Below are positions 47,091-57,286 of a stretch of DNA of 64,000 nt, in pieces. Under the pieces are notes generated by a model, which was not told the DNA's origin, ran no database searches, and saw only the letters and a program-made list of their open reading frames with translations. This DNA is from Norana najaformis. Lineage: Eukaryota > Annelida > Clitellata > Crassiclitellata > Hormogastridae. The position numbers and the translations under genes were made by a program. Every line of letters starts with the position of its first letter. Within the stretch, counting starts at the first letter, position 1. The stretch lies in assembly GCA_964023275.1 (NCBI GenBank), contig OZ029914.1, positions 10,981,561 to 11,045,560 on the forward strand. Reading direction: 5' to 3'.

Positions 47091-49475
47091 TCAATGCCCG
47101 TAGGTGTCCGATGCCCGCTTTACAATGTGTCTCCACTCGATTCTGTTTTGAGCCGCATGTCCCAGTCTCTGCAAGTCCGCGCCACACCACTCCTCAACGT
47201 CATCCACCCACTCTCGATGTGGTCTGCCTCTTTTGTTCGTACCTTCCATAATTCCAAACATCAGAGTCTTAATATTTCTGTCATCCTTCATTCTACAGAT
47301 ATGTCCAAACAATCCAAGTTTTCGCTGAATAACCTTCTGCAGTAGATTCTCGGTTATAGCCGCTCTTTCGTACACCTCTTCATTCCTAATCTTCTGAGTC
47401 CATCCGATCCTTAGGATTTTTCTGTAACATTTTCTCTCAAATGCCAAGACTCTCCGTCGTGAGTCTTTTGTCAGGACCCATGTCTCACATCCATACATCA
47501 TGGTGCTAAATACACATGTCTTTAATACCTCCAGTTTTGTTTTCATGCTGATTGCTCTGCTCTTCCAAGTTTTATCCATTGCTTTCAACACTGCTATTCC
47601 CCTCGCTATTCGTATCTTTATTTCACTTTTGCAATCTAGGTCATATGTCATATTACTTCCAAGATAAGTGAACCTCTCTACATTCTCCAGCTGCATTCTT
47701 TCAACCACTATCTGCTGGGTGATATTTTTGTCGCCAAATACCATTGTTTTTGTCTTATCAAAGTTCATGTACAGTCCATATTTCTTTGCTTCTTCATTCA
47801 GCATTTGTGTTGTGCATTCCAGCTCTGTAGGTCCCTCCTCCAATATGTCCACATCATCTGCAAAACGTAAATTGTTTATGCATATTCCCTGAACTGATAT
47901 TCCTTTGCTCTTGACCTTGTCCATTGCTCTTTCCAAATCTGTTATAAACACCATGGGCGATATTGGATCGCCCTGTCTCATACCCCTGTTGGTTCTAAAC
48001 CACGGTCCCAACTTGCCACATGTCCTGACCGCCGCTTGTGATGTACCATTTATATCTCGCAGCAACTGAATCAGTTTGTTGTCAACCCCATACGATTGTA
48101 GAACGGCCCATGTCACGTTCTGGTCTACACTGTCAAATGCCTTCTTAAAGTCTACAAAACAGTTGTATACCTTTTTATTCTTTCGCCTTGCTTTTTCTGC
48201 TATTAGTCTTAAAGCCAAGATTTGTTGTATCGTGCTTCTGTCCTTCCGAAATCCCGCCTGCTCATCCGTCAAGTATTCCTCCATCTGGCTTCTTAATCTT
48301 TCCGCGAATACCATCATCAGCACCTTGCCCAGGTGGCTTATCAGCGCAATGGTGCGGTAGTTGTTACATTCCAATGGGCTTCCCTTTTTGTAGATTGTTA
48401 CCAATATCGACTTCTTCCACTCTTCCGGCGCTTGTCCTTGCTCCCATGCCATGTTACATAACCTGTGGATTTCACCCAACAGAAGATCTCCTCCATGCTT
48501 GATCATTTCTCCCGTGATGTTGTCTCTACCAGGGCTTTTATTGTTTTTTAACCTTGTTATCGCTTTTTGAACTTCCTCCAACAATATGTCTGTGTTTGTT
48601 TCCGTCGTCGGAGGGGAGATATCCTTTAGTTCTTTTATTACCCCTCTAGTAAGATCTTGATTTGGCTGTTCGCTATATAATTCACTGCAATATTCCGTCC
48701 ATCGCTGTATTATATCTTCCTTTGTTGTCAGCATTTTATCCTTCTCGTCTTTTATTGCTGTGAGTCTCGGCTGCCAGTTTCTGTTTACATTTCTTATCAT
48801 TTTGTAGACTTCTCTGTTTTTGCCTTCTCCAAAATTCTGTTCAATTTCCCTGCATTGCTGTTCCAACCATTGTGCTTTATCCTCTCTTGCTGCCTTCCTC
48901 ACCCTGTTGCAACTCTCCTTGTACTTCCGTTCTGCTACCTGTGATGTATCTCTTTTGAGTTTTAGCTCCCTCTTTTCCTGTATCAACCGCAATGTCTCCT
49001 GTGTTATCCACTTTTGCTTGATCTTTTCTTCTTCCGGAACCGCCTCCTCTATCGCATTGTTTATAGCTGCAGTTAGTTTTTCTGTTCTGGTTTCCAAGTT
49101 CTGCTCTTCCTGAAGTTCTTTTAAATTCTTTCCTAGCGCCTGTTGGTACTTGATCCTGGTAGACTCCTCCTTCAGTCTTTCAATGTTCCTTCGCTTCACA
49201 AAGCATGGCTCATGCTTTTTCTTTAGCTTCAGTTTGATGTTTGCCATGACCAAGCTGTGGTCCGAGTCTATGTCAGCACCTTGAAAAGTACGGCATAGTT
49301 GAACTGCTGTGTTCCATTTTCGTCTTATTAAGATCATATCAATCATGCTTCTTGTTTGTCCATAACTAGAGCGCCATGTCCACTTTCGACATTGTTTTTG
49401 TTGGAATCTTGTATTGCAGATGGTCAGGTCATTGTCTACCGCAAACTCCAGTAGTCTTTCACCCCTTTCATTCCG
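47091..49475 (-). CDS. RTE-like RT and C-terminal part
   Basis: The frame is open from about 49475 (upstream of the Met at 49346) to the stop at 47091. RT motifs: VYNCFVDFKKAFDSVDQ (motif A), GMRQGDPISPMVF (motif B region), LRFADDVDILEEGP (motif C, the catalytic Asp pair). The C-terminus has YGCETWVLTKDSRRRVLAFE, GHICRMKDD and GRPHREWVDDVEEW, typical of RTE/BovB-type proteins. Role: target-primed reverse transcription. Without the endonuclease frame it is probably inactive. Confidence 0.9.
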   Translation of the reverse strand, partial: RNERGERLLEFAVDNDLTICNTRFQQKQCRKWTWRSSYGQTRSMIDMILIRRKWNTAVQLCRTFQGADIDSDHSLVMANIKLKLKKKHEPCFVKRRNIERLKEESTRIKYQQALGKNLKELQEEQNLETRTEKLTAAINNAIEEAVPEEEKIKQKWITQETLRLIQEKRELKLKRDTSQVAERKYKESCNRVRKAAREDKAQWLEQQCREIEQNFGEGKNREVYKMIRNVNRNWQPRLTAIKDEKDKMLTTKEDIIQRWTEYCSELYSEQPNQDLTRGVIKELKDISPPTTETNTDILLEEVQKAITRLKNNKSPGRDNITGEMIKHGGDLLLGEIHRLCNMAWEQGQAPEEWKKSILVTIYKKGSPLECNNYRTIALISHLGKVLMMVFAERLRSQMEEYLTDEQAGFRKDRSTIQQILALRLIAEKARRKNKKVYNCFVDFKKAFDSVDQNVTWAVLQSYGVDNKLIQLLRDINGTSQAAVRTCGKLGPWFRTNRGMRQGDPISPMVFITDLERAMDKVKSKGISVQGICINNLRFADDVDILEEGPTELECTTQMLNEEAKKYGLYMNFDKTKTMVFGDKNITQQIVVERMQLENVERFTYLGSNMTYDLDCKSEIKIRIARGIAVLKAMDKTWKSRAISMKTKLEVLKTCVFSTMMYGCETWVLTKDSRRRVLAFERKCYRKILRIGWTQKIRNEEVYERAAITENLLQKVIQRKLGLFGHICRMKDDRNIKTLMFGIMEGTNKRGRPHREWVDDVEEWCGADLQRLGHAAQNRIEWRHIVKRASDTYGH

Positions 49476-50089
49476 TATTTACCCATAACTCCTTCCCATC
49501 CCGTTCTATCAGTACCGATTTTAGCGTTCCAGTCTCCTCCAATTATGAGTGTATCTTTCTTCTGTACCTCTCCTATCAGCTCTGTCAACTTTGAGTAGAA
49601 GTCTTCAATCTCCTCTTCACTGCTTTCAGCCGTTGGTGCGTAAACCTGGATTGTTGTTATGTTGAATGGTTGTGCACTGAACTGTGCCAGCATCATCCTT
49701 TTGTTCACGGGTCTGTAGCGGATGAGTGCATTTCTGGCTCTTTTGCTGAGCAGAAATCCCACTCCTGCCTCATGTCTGCTGGGATCTCCAGACCATATTA
49801 TTCCTCCATTCCTCATCTCGCCTGATTGTGTCCAACGCATCTCTGATATTCCAAGTATGTCGCATCTGTATCTTGACATTTCCTCTTCCAGCAGCTCCAG
49901 TTTCCCTGCCGCCCATAGGGTGCGGACATTCCATGTGCCCACCGATATCATTTCTCTTGCGGGCTTCAGACTTTTTCTTTCGGTAGCTAATTTGTCGATC
50001 CAACCCCGATCGCTCGATTGGTTTCGCGGACCTTGTTTTACCGGGGGACGTCCGAGCCGGCATGTACTTGCATCCTTTTTGTTTGGCAT
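49436..50089 (-). CDS. RTE-like APE endonuclease part, frameshifted
   Basis: 217 codons from MPNKKDAST. ISVGTWNVRTL, DILGISEMRW, IQVYAPT and LIIGGDWNAKIG are the APE endonuclease blocks. The true continuation (NERGERLLEFAVDNDLTICN) is in the next frame because of a 1-nt deletion, so the last ten or so residues before 49436 are out of frame. Similar N-termini are often labelled 'craniofacial development protein 2-like' in databases through annotation transfer. Confidence 0.88.
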   Translation of the reverse strand: MPNKKDASTCRLGRPPVKQGPRNQSSDRGWIDKLATERKSLKPAREMISVGTWNVRTLWAAGKLELLEEEMSRYRCDILGISEMRWTQSGEMRNGGIIWSGDPSRHEAGVGFLLSKRARNALIRYRPVNKRMMLAQFSAQPFNITTIQVYAPTAESSEEEIEDFYSKLTELIGEVQKKDTLIIGGDWNAKIGTDRTGWEGVMGKYGMKGVKDYWSLR

Positions 50090-50235
50090 CAGATTTCAAT
50101 CGTCTTGGTTTTTACTGCCAGAGTATCGACACCCATCTGGCAAACCTTCCTCCTTTATCCGGGCTTAGGACCGGCGCAAGGGACTGCTGGCTTGCAGCCC
50201 CCTGTGGCGGAGTTTCTTGATTTTTACTACCGGCC

Positions 50236-51220
50236 AAATAATAACTTATGACGTAACTTCCTTGAATCAATTGAATGAGACTTTACATAAGCTGCTTACA
50301 AATAGAAACAGTAGAATTAATTATTCCTGCTTTTTGCTTGGCAAATGTCCTTAAAGTTGTTTAATTTTAATTGTTTTTTTAGTGTGAGTCATTTATAATC
50401 CTTGTCGTTTTTTAAATGTTTTAATATGATTCGGTGGCGCAGAAAATTTGCAAGTGCGTTAAGTGAGAATCTCAAGGTCTGAAACCTGATAAAGCTGCTT
50501 TAAAGCTGCCATCATTTCCTTCTTCTGTTGTAGGATCAGGTAGTTTTATAACATGTCTCACCCTGTACAACGTTGGTTCATATTACATCCATGGTTGCCT
50601 AAAATGAGCAAAATTCGGTATTTAAAAATTATTTAAAATTTATTTGTAAAGATTACGGAATAAATCCTTTTTAGTTGTCCAAAACTCATGTCAAGTAATT
50701 CATGGAATAAATAAAACTACACACTTAATTGCGTCTTTACCAGGTGATTCCATATTATAGGCCTTTCCCCTAAATTTTGCATAAATAACATACTATAATT
50801 TGTATTTTTTTCTTCTCACTTTCTGACAAACTTTGTTACATTTATGTACTGAAAACATTCACGAACAAAAAACGCAATACAAAAGCATTTCCTTAGTTTA
50901 ACGAGCCATCCCATTGTACACACACACGGGCTGGGTCTGCACAGCGAGTCAAGGTCGCTTAGCGACTGTTTCATAACACGCAGCGTTATTTGCTGGCTAC
51001 GTTCTATCTACATCATGTATATCATTGACTAGTGTCATCTAGGAATAATTCCTAGACCAACTGTTTCTAAATTTAAAGCGTAAAAAGTCATTGTTGAAAT
51101 ATTGACCTATTTTGGGAAATTTTCAATTTGCAATATTTTTCTGTTTTGGACACTGAAAGAAATTACTTTCCGTTGAAAAAGACTAAATGTCGAACTGCCA
51201 TTTTAGAAAAGCTTTTCATC
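50236..51220. other. Intron sequence, nothing recognised
   Basis: AT-rich. No exon, repeat or RNA gene is supported. Confidence 0.4.
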
Positions 51221-51676
51221 GATTGTGATGATCTCAGAAATGCACTTCAATTATCGCTTAGACCCATATTTAGGAATGTGTATTTTTCAATATTTCTCAT
51301 TCTTTGCCTCTTTATCTGGCTGGGATTTTTGTATCAAAATTTGTTTTCTTTCGTAACAATCACGCCCAAAATCATTCGATGGCTATTAGCAGGCAATGTC
51401 AGACAGTTGCTTTATAAATCCATATTTTTAAAAATAAAATAGTGCGTACAATAGTTTCCTGAATAACACAACACAATGGATTCAGATCGATACAGTTTTA
51501 CTTAATCTGTTCATTAACAATAGCTTTGCAGTTTGAGAAATAGGACACACAAACAGACGAGATCCAGAGAAAGTCAGTTTTAGCCATATCTTTTCTTACC
51601 AAGAATAAGTTTACGTTATCTTGTTCTGCACAGTGACTGAAACTAATAATATTTTCTGCATTTTGGTGTTTTACAG

Positions 51677-51760
51677 AAATCGGAAAACCAAGGCTTAATA
51701 TGACGGAAGAATCAGAACTAGTGGAACAAAGACAAGAACAAGAGCAGAAAAGCCGAAGCG
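51677..51760 (+). CDS. Gene 2 exon 6a: charged cytoplasmic exon
   Basis: 84 bp, TTACAG acceptor, G|GTACCG donor, phase 1-1. Encodes KIGKPRLNMTEESELVEQRQ and then a Glu/Gln-rich end. Homologous to exon 6b and to gene 1 exon 6. No tyrosine, so no ITAM/ITIM-type signalling motif. Confidence 0.65.
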
Positions 51761-51879
51761 GTACCGATTAAGGCTATAAATTTATGATGGCTGACTATTT
51801 AGTCTATGTTCTTTCAAAAGTTCTAATCAAGTTTATTCAACATTATCCAGTTTATTCCTACGATTATGCAAATCGCATT

Positions 51880-53015
51880 TTGACTTTTTCAATGCAGTAT
51901 TTATGCATCAAATAATGATGCGCCTGAGTGTGCAATTCAGACCCAACCACGGACAGGATAGGCTGTGGGCATGTGCATGGGCCCTTTAGAAGCTGTACAG
52001 CCAATGACAACACCGAGCAACTGATCAACTTCTGCCTTGGAGCGGTTCTCAGAATCGGCGGATCGTGGTTCCAGCGCAAAGATATATGCTGAATGTCCTG
52101 GTATTCAAACGAGGGCATACCAGGAAGGAGTTGGATCACATACTTGTCAAGATGGAGGCTGCTGCAAAACTGAGTGCAGCGTGGCATGGAATTTGACACT
52201 GACCACAGAACAGTTGTTGCCCGGCTAGAGATCAAATTCAGATGCCGGATAAGTAGATTTCCACCAAAGTCTCGATTCACCCTTTAAAAGACTGAACAAC
52301 CCGGGCACCAAATATGCATTTGCCGCAGACATAAGAGAGAGGTTTGCTAACCGGCCGGTGGATGAGACGCCAGGAAAGACTGGATTACCTGCGACACGTG
52401 GCAGCTGGTACTGAGGAAACATCTGGCCAGGTTACGTGACAGAAGAGTACAGGCGTCTGCAGGAGTACAGAAATACCCCTAGTCGGGTTTTGCCAGCTGT
52501 GGCCAGATAAAAAGGCTAGCGAAACTGAGGCTGCTCTCCACAAAACGCAGTTGAAGGACACATTTCGGAAACTGCGCTCGGTAAAACCACGAGTTTCAAG
52601 AACTAAAATAAGCTCGGATGCTTACCTTTTGAGCTACAAGACCCATAAGATCCAACGATGGAGGGTATATTATAAAGACCTCCTTAACCACGCTCCGCAT
52701 CAGTGGATCAAAGCTTTCAAACTATGGAAGCTGATCCGTCAGTTAACTGCTCATCACCAACGTAAGAGGAAGTGGCTGCTGAAGTGCACCGGTTAAAGAA
52801 TGGAAAGGCTCGAGGAGTCTGCCGCATATCAGCCGAGATGCTTAAAGCCCAGGATAGGCGAGTACAGGGTGGCTCACTGGCGCGTTTGAGGTTTCTGGAG
52901 CTCTGCCTCAGTTCCGAGTGACTGCACAAGAGGAATTATCCTCTCTTTTTACAAAGGCAAGGGCAGCCGCTGGACAGCAAGAACTATCGCGGCATCACAT
53001 TGCTCCCAATCTATT
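51880..53015 (+). repeat. LINE fragment with endonuclease C-terminus (unit a)
   Basis: Decayed frames of the DNTEQLINFCLGAVLRIGGS and WFQRKDIC type, the C-terminal part of an APE endonuclease, then a Lys-rich linker and NYRGITLL at the start of RT. It is interrupted at about 53015 by another LINE and resumes at 54095 (VPGKVFAGI; RRREQRGFTLGRSTIGRVIT; LWIAFVDLKAVFDFVGRDAI) to 54680. Confidence 0.7.
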
Positions 53016-54092
53016 GTCTTTGGAGAAACACGCACCGTCTGGTCACCTGTAACCATCGGTCTCCCACAGGGTTCAGTCCTCGCTCCGCTCCTTTTTATTC
53101 TTTATACTGCTGACCTGGGCTCCGTTCTGTCTTCATTAGGGGTAATATCCCATCAATATGCCGACGACACACAGGCTTATACTCATGGCACGGCGGCGGA
53201 GGCTGTTTCTATGACCCTCAGGTTGCTCCATGCATCGTCGGCACTCGAGGCCTGGCTTAAATCCAACCATCTTCGCTTGAACCCCAGCAAAACCCAATTC
53301 ATCTGGTTCGGTGGCTCCATCCAACTCTCAAAGATTGACATGGCAAATCTATCCCTACTCTTTCCTCATGTCTCTTTTCATTCCTCGGTGCGTAACCTGG
53401 GAGTGACCCTGGATCGGGAGCTTACGTTTCGGGAGCACATAAATAATATCTGCCGTACCTGTTTTTACCACCTTCGCCAAATACGCACTATCGGACGCTC
53501 CCTTTCAACACAGGCCTCCATCACTCTAGTCCACGCATTTATCTGTTCCAGAATTGACTTTGGAAACACGGTTTTTGCCGGTCTTGGATCCTCTTCCCTC
53601 TCTCAACTTCAGTCTGTTCTAAATGCTGCAGCTCGCTTGATTGGCGGTAATCCAAAGTTTGGCCATATCTCCTTATTCATGCTGGAAAAACTCCACTGGC
53701 TTCCAATCCGAGAACGCATCCAGTTTAAAATTATGGCCCTTGCGCGCAGCTGCCTTGTTGGCAGTGCACCTATTTATCTAAGGGAACTTTGTATCCCTGT
53801 TTCTTCTGTCCCTGGCCGCCGACTGCTGCGATCGGCAGTCCAGGGAGACCTGGCAGTTCCTATGGCTCGCACTACTACTGCACAGCGCCGCAGCTTCGCC
53901 GTTGCTGGCCCTGCCTCATGAAACAACCTGCCTGGTGACCTTAGGCGGGAATTCCTTTCTCTTCCTCCCTCTCTTTTCCGCAAGCGTTTGAAGACCGTGT
54001 TATTCCCCATTAGTCATGGGAAATTGGGCCGGGAGCGCCTCTGATGAGTTTTATCTTGAAGTGGCGCTGTATAAGTTTTTGATTACGATTAC
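53016..54092 (+). mobile_element. CR1/L2-like LINE nested in the LINE above
   Basis: 5'-truncated RT with an open frame for about 300 codons: TIGLPQGSVLAPLLFILYTA, SHQYADDTQAY (catalytic YADD), LRLNPSKTQFIWFGG, NLGVTLDRELTFREHI, RIDFGNTVFAGL. It ends at a TGA at 53919-53921 where the family has Trp (GPAS-W-NNL). The tail GGCGCTGTATAAGTTTTT runs into (GATTAC)n. Confidence 0.88.
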
Positions 54093-54685
54093 GATTGCTA
54101 TCAGTGCCCGGCAAGGTCTTTGCCGGCATCTCCCATTCAAGGTTTAAGAGGCACCTGCTACAGTTGAGACGAAGGGAGCAGAGAGGCTTCACCCTCGGGA
54201 GGTCAACTATTGGTCGCGTAATTACCCTGAACGGCATATTTGAAACAAGAAGAGAGTTCCGACTGCCGCTATGGATTGCCTTTGTCGATCTGAAGGCAGT
54301 CTTTGATTTTGTTGGTCGTGATGCCATCTGGCAGCTACTCCTGTCTCACGGGTGCCAGAGAAGATTGTTTTCCTAGTGAAGAATTTTTACACGGACAAGC
54401 TTAGTGCAGTCATCATTGATGGCGCAACACCTGAATGGTTCAGGGTGAATAGTGGAGTGCGACAGTGATGTAGAGGTGAATAGTGGAGTGCGACAGAGAT
54501 GTAGAATTGCTCCAGGCCTGTTCTTAAGCCCAATAGTTAAGGTCATGGAGTAAACAGTAGAGCAAGAACAGCCAAGTCCACATATTGGTCGGAGCGGTTT
54601 ACTGATCTGGATTATGCACGTGGCTCTTCTTGCCGAGATGCTTGAAATCCTGGTCATGTCGTTGGAACTGAAAGACTTCCATCCT

Positions 54686-56125
54686 TTGAGATAATCTCAG
54701 AAATGCACTTAAATTGTCGTTTAGAGCCATACTTAGGAATGTATGTCTTTCAGTGTTTGTGTCTCACTCTTTGCCTCTCTGTCTTCGTCTGTGTTTTATA
54801 TCATCTTCTGCGTTTCTGTTTCATTGATGAGTATTAGCAAGCAATGTCAGACAGTTGCTTCAGAAATCCATAATTTTTCTTGTAAAAAATGCCTAAAATA
54901 GAATTTTCTGCGTAACACTCCACAACAGTTTCAGATCGACATAGATTTATTTAATCTGTTCATTAAACTTAGCATTTCAGTTTCAGAAATACGAGAAACG
55001 AAGAGATAAGATCCAGACCTATAATTTTTGTTTTTGTTTTACAGCAATCGAAACACCAATGCTCTGTACGATAGAAGAAGAAGAACTAGAGGCCCTAAAA
55101 GAAGAACATGAGAAACAAAGACTAATCGGTACTGGTTAAACCTATAAATTTATGATGGCTGACTATATTGCAATTTAGTCTATATTTTGTCAAAAGTTCT
55201 AATCAAGTTTATTCAACATTATCCAGTTTTCTTTTCTACGGTGATACTAGTTATCATCTCGACTTTTCCAGTGCAGTTTTTATGCACCAAATAATGAGGC
55301 GCCTGATTCTAACAAGAATGCCTTTTCCAGGACTCTGGAACAGGCAGTGGTGATGGCCAAGATGGGTAGCGCGGTAGTGTGCAATTCAGACCCAACCACG
55401 GACAGGAAAGGCTGTGGGCATGTGCATGGGCCCTTTAGAAGCTGCACAGCCAATGACAACACCGAGCAACTGATCAACTTCTGCCTTGGAGCGGTTCTCA
55501 GAATCGGCGGATCGTGGTTCCAGCGCAAAGATATATGCTGAATGTCCTGGTATTCAAACGAGGGCATACCAGGAAGGAGTTGGATCACATACTTGTCAAG
55601 ATGGAGGCTGCTGCAAAACTGAGTGCAGCGTGGCATGGAATTTGACACTGACCACAGAACAGTTGTTGCCCGGCTAGAGATCAAATTCAGATGCCGGATA
55701 AGTAGATTTCCACCAAAGTCTCGATTCACCCTTTAAAAGACTGAACGACCCGAGCACTGAGCGTCTATTTGCCGCCGACATAAGAGAGAGGTTTGGTAGC
55801 GGGGCGGTGAATAAAAGGCCAGGAAAGACTGGATTGTAATAAGACACGTGGCAGCTGATACTGAGGAAGCACCCGGCCAGGATACCTGCCGAAAGAGAAG
55901 AATACAGGCCCCTACAGAAGAGTGCAGAATGGCCCTGAGACGGGATCGCCAGTTGTGTGCAGACAAAAAGGCGAGCGAACCTGAGGCTCCTCTCCACAAA
56001 GGGTAGTTGAAGGACGCTTTCACCAATTTTCGGAAGCTGCGATTGGCAAAACCCGATTTGCAAGCCCTGAAAAAGCTCGGATGCCCACCTTCTGAGCGAC
56101 AAGACCCATAAGATCCAATAATGGA
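54686..56125 (+). repeat. Intragenic tandem duplication, unit b (truncated)
   Basis: Second unit, carrying exon 6b and the LINE endonuclease fragment (55295-56125). It is cut at 56125 by a family A LINE end. Confidence 0.75.
55045..55128 (+). CDS. Gene 2 exon 6b: charged cytoplasmic exon
   Basis: 84 bp, TTTTACAG acceptor, G|GTACTG donor, phase 1-1. Encodes IETPMLCTIEEEELEALKEE and EKQRLIG. It is closer in sequence to gene 1 exon 6 (IEKPMLNTIEQEL, QRLIG) than exon 6a is. It can be spliced after exon 5 or after 6a in frame. Confidence 0.7.
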
Positions 56126-56545
56126 GGGAATATTACCTCATCCTTAAAATTTGGAAATCGCTTCACAGCCATAGCTGCCTCACCCCTCTGGAATAAACTC
56201 CCACCAGAATTACGACAATTATCTAATCCATCATACGAACTCACAAGCACTTCACCCCTTGCAATTTCTGCGCTGGTCTTTCACTCAAAACTGAAAGCAT
56301 TTCTTTTTCAAAAATCTTATCCTGATTCTTCCTCTTCCCCTTATCTCTCTTCTCGCTTCAATTATAAACACCATTCGCCTTAGCTGTCCGACTCTGATTC
56401 CTGGATCTTGACCTGGAACCGAACCATTTTGCTTATCGATATTTTTTGACTGAGCGCTTGTGAATAAGCTGGTTACCGTGACTTGGCTTTCGTTGGGCGC
56501 TGTAGAAATCTCGAGATTACCGTTACGATTACGATACTATCATGG
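56126..56545 (+). repeat. LINE 3' end, family A
   Basis: RT C-terminus pattern (AASPLWNKLPPELRQL-like, degraded), ATCTTGACCTGGAACCGAAC, GGGCGCTGTAGAAATCTCGA and an ATTACG tail. Confidence 0.8.
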
Positions 56546-57286
56546 AGTTAAGTTCATATAGTCTGCGAAATTTCTGAAGATTACGGTTTAGTTTTATTTA
56601 TAGATCGTTGACGTCACTGTAACTTATGTGGTCTTATGATAGTTGAGCGCCAAGTATTCAATCAAGATTCAAACTGAATGTGAATTAAGTTGTGAACGAC
56701 TAAGATTACAATATCTTGTCTTTACCTTCTGTATCATGCTTAACAAGTGCCTTTGAAAGTGTTTTACTAATTTCTTCATTTTATTATTTTTAAGAATAAT
56801 AAGCCTATTAATGATTTTGATGACTTTGCAAAATTTTCGTTTATAATATGTAGTAGTTAAGCAAGATTAAGTCTTATTATATTTTATGGTGTTTTGAAGT
56901 CCATTTCTGAAAGTGACGGCGGTCTACATGTATCCTTTGTTGTTGATTGCCTTGAAATTGCAATTGTTCCCGCTACCTGTATGATCTTCTCAATGTATCT
57001 TTGGTTGACGCTGTCTGTATGATCGTGTCTTTCTTTCTGTCGCTGTATCTCGATATCTGCCTCAGTTGGCGTTTATCTATGTTTGCCTGTCTGTATCATT
57101 TCCTTTAACGCCTTTCTCTCCTTCGCAGTTATGATCATCACCACCACTTTTCTCTTTTCTTCGAGTTCAAATATGCGAATCAAACAGTTCAAAAATATTT
57201 CTTATATTTTAGAAGTTTAGAACAAATATTGTTTTAAAAGGTATCAATATAACATTTAAAGTCATTGGATTTCTTTATACTTTCAG

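Larger units (their letters stand above)
47040..50235 (-). mobile_element. Near-full-length RTE-like non-LTR retrotransposon
   Basis: Minus strand: a GC-rich 5'UTR (50235-50090), APE endonuclease, RT and C-terminal domain in what was one ORF, stop at 47091 and a short 3' end with GATGAT-type repeats. One base is missing around 49475, shifting the frame between endonuclease and RT; otherwise the coding region is open. It sits in intron 5 of gene 2, opposite in orientation. Confidence 0.88.
51225..54685 (+). repeat. Intragenic tandem duplication, unit a
   Basis: 51225-52690 aligns with 54686-56125: the same unique intron sequence, the same cytoplasmic exon, the same LINE fragment in the same orientation and order. 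The junction near 54685 marks a unit of about 3.46 kb. The LINE inside is almost identical between units, while exon and intron are more diverged, which suggests gene conversion or uneven decay. Confidence 0.75.

Noticed and set aside
47668-50168. Plus-strand frames opposite the RTE-like LINE
   Set aside because: Antisense shadows of a long conserved RT/endonuclease coding region.
51864-52280. 138-codon minus-strand frame repeated almost identically at 55280-55729
   Set aside because: The plus strand encodes a LINE endonuclease fragment. The minus frame is its shadow, repeated because the segment is duplicated.
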